NCBI GenBank assembly: GCA_903834645.1
Contig: CAILKA010000090.1
Location: forward strand, 1 to 7,742
From: an uncultured beta proteobacterium
GTDB taxonomy: Bacteria > Pseudomonadota > Gammaproteobacteria > Burkholderiales > Burkholderiaceae_C
Direction of reading: 5' to 3'
Length of the DNA: 7,742 nt
Shown: positions 6,698-7,742 of the stretch, one piece after another
How the letters are laid out: every line of letters begins with the position of its first letter
Position numbering within the stretch: position 1 is the first letter of the stretch
Notes under the pieces: model-generated
Told to the model about the DNA's origin: nothing
The model's input: the letters and a program-made list of their open reading frames with translations, nothing else
The model's database searches: none
Translations under genes and position numbers: made by a program

Positions 6698-7669
6698 ATG
6701 GCCGGGCGCCACCACGTCCTCACGCCGGAGGCACTGGCGATGGTCGATGCCATCGCCCGCACGGGCAGCTTTGCCTCGGCCGCACGCGAGCTCGGCAAGG
6801 TGCCCTCGGCGCTCACCTACAACGTGCGCCAGCTCGAAGAAGCCCTGGACGTGCTGCTGTTCGACCGACGCTCGCGCCAGGCTCGGCTCACACCGGCGGG
6901 GCAGGAGCTGCTGCGCGAAGGCAGGCGGCTGCTGCAGGAGCTCGAGGCGGTGGCCAACCGGGTGCAGCGCGTGGCCAGTGGCTGGGAGCCCACGCTGGCC
7001 ATCAGCGTCGACGACGTGCTGTCCCCGGCCACCGTGTTCGAGCTCGTCGAGGCCTTCTGCGGCGTGTCGGGCGATGATGAGCGGCCTGGGCCGGCCACGC
7101 GGCTGCGCATCCGCCACGACGTGCTGGCCGGCACCTGGGAGGCGCTGGTGTCGGGGCAGGTCGACCTGGCCATCGGCGTGTCGGCCGACTTTCCCCAGCT
7201 CGGCGGCATCGAGATCGAGCCGCTGGGTGAGCTCGCCTTCGTCTACTGCGTGGCGCCGCACCACCCGCTGGCCCGCGTGGAAGGCGAACTCGACGCCGAG
7301 GGCCTCGTGCACCACCGGGCCGTTGCCGTGGCCGATACGGCGCAACGCCTGGCACCCCTCACAGTCAACCTGCTGCCGGGGCAGGACGTGCTGACGGTGC
7401 CCACGATGCGCGCCAAGCTCGAGGCGCTCGTGCGCGGCCTGGGAGGCGGGTTCCTGCCCGAGCCGATGGCGCGGCCCTGGATCGCAGCCGGCAGGCTCGT
7501 GACGCGGCCGGCCGCGGGCGGGCCGCGTACCGCGCGGCTGCACTACGCGTGGCGCGCCGAGCGCGGCGCGATCGGCCTGGGCCGTGCACTGCAGTGGTGG
7601 CTTGGCCAGCTGGCCAGCCCGGCCACGCGTCGCGCGCTGCTGGAGCGCCACGAAGCGCCAGCCGGCTGA
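6698..7669 (+). CDS. LysR-family transcriptional regulator
   Basis: This 323-residue DNA-binding regulator has the standard LysR plan. The N-terminal winged helix-turn-helix (about 8-66) reads TGSFASAARELGKVPSALTY, then VRQLEEALDVLLFDRR and LTPAGQELL. A linker helix (about 66-95) leads into the effector-binding domain (about 98-305), whose landmarks include the segment LVSGQVDLAIG (150-160), EPLGELAFVYCVAPHHPL and GLGGGFLPEPMA. The effector is unknown. Asp-128/Glu-rich residues around 125-130 (SGDDERPG) form a small insertion in the first subdomain. No Shine-Dalgarno or -10 is seen in the 22 bp after argE, so it is likely co-transcribed with argE and then gluQ. Its target may be the argE/dehydratase divergent region, which is an inference from position, since LysR regulators often act on a nearby divergent gene. 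An internal ATG at 6740 would remove part of the HTH and is unlikely as start. Confidence 0.92.
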   Translation: MAGRHHVLTPEALAMVDAIARTGSFASAARELGKVPSALTYNVRQLEEALDVLLFDRRSRQARLTPAGQELLREGRRLLQELEAVANRVQRVASGWEPTLAISVDDVLSPATVFELVEAFCGVSGDDERPGPATRLRIRHDVLAGTWEALVSGQVDLAIGVSADFPQLGGIEIEPLGELAFVYCVAPHHPLARVEGELDAEGLVHHRAVAVADTAQRLAPLTVNLLPGQDVLTVPTMRAKLEALVRGLGGGFLPEPMARPWIAAGRLVTRPAAGGPRTARLHYAWRAERGAIGLGRALQWWLGQLASPATRRALLERHEAPAG

Positions 7670-7742
7670 TGCCTGCGCCCGCCTACACCGGCCGCTTCGC
7701 CCCCTCGCCCACTGGCGCGCTGCACGCGGGCTCGGTGGTGGC
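7669..7742 (+). CDS. gluQ: Glutamyl-Q tRNA(Asp) synthetase, partial (first 24 codons)
   Basis: GluQRS is a shortened relative of glutamyl-tRNA synthetase that attaches glutamate to the queuosine at position 34 of tRNA(Asp). Only the start is in the window: after MPAPA comes YTGRFAPSPTGALHAGSVV, the first strand and the class I HIGH-equivalent motif of the catalytic fold. HxGS after PSPTGxL fits GluQRS; the discriminating GltX proteins usually have HxGN or HxGG with RTAL behind. The ATG shares its A with the LysR stop (TGATG), so translation is probably coupled to the regulator. The KMSKS-like loop, zinc-site cysteines and the truncated C-terminus that would settle GluQRS against GltX lie beyond the right edge. 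Confidence 0.85.
   Translation, partial: MPAPAYTGRFAPSPTGALHAGSVV

Overview
This is a very GC-rich stretch (roughly 70% by eye) of ordinary bacterial chromosome. DnaE, ArgE, the LysR-family protein, the CcmI-like protein and GluQRS all read like beta-proteobacterial (Burkholderiales-type) homologues. That placement comes from protein character and base composition, not from a marker gene. I see no mobile element, phage gene, CRISPR array, RNA gene or defence system.

Layout from left to right. (1) Minus strand: the N-terminal two thirds of dnaE, the replicative DNA polymerase III alpha subunit, running off the left edge. (2) Plus strand, divergent from dnaE: a membrane-anchored alpha/beta hydrolase, followed after 42 bp by a CcmI-like TPR protein that lacks the usual first membrane helix. 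(3) A 66-bp convergent gap holding a 9-bp G-rich tandem repeat. (4) Minus strand: a PLP-dependent serine/threonine-dehydratase-family enzyme without an ACT domain. (5) Plus strand, divergent from the dehydratase across only 18 bp: argE-type N-acetylornithine deacetylase, a LysR-family regulator 22 bp downstream, and the first 24 codons of gluQ (glutamyl-Q tRNA(Asp) synthetase), whose ATG overlaps the LysR stop as TGATG. The two genes cut by the window edges, dnaE and gluQ, are among the most securely identified.

How the parts may work together. The left half looks like a housekeeping replication gene beside a hydrolase/cytochrome-biogenesis-like pair. The right half pairs an amino-acid dehydratase with an amidohydrolase of arginine/amino-acid metabolism and a LysR regulator, which suggests, without proving, a small amino-acid module. 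The most notable regulatory pattern is at the two divergent junctions. All four outward-facing starts have a -10-like hexamer 6 to 9 nt before the ATG and no Shine-Dalgarno, which is what leaderless transcripts would look like. The downstream genes (ccmI-like, LysR, gluQ) lack such a hexamer, consistent with co-transcription.

I found no clearly undescribed system. The items most worth checking are the shortened orphan CcmI, the compact divergent leaderless-type promoters and the LysR-gluQ overlap.
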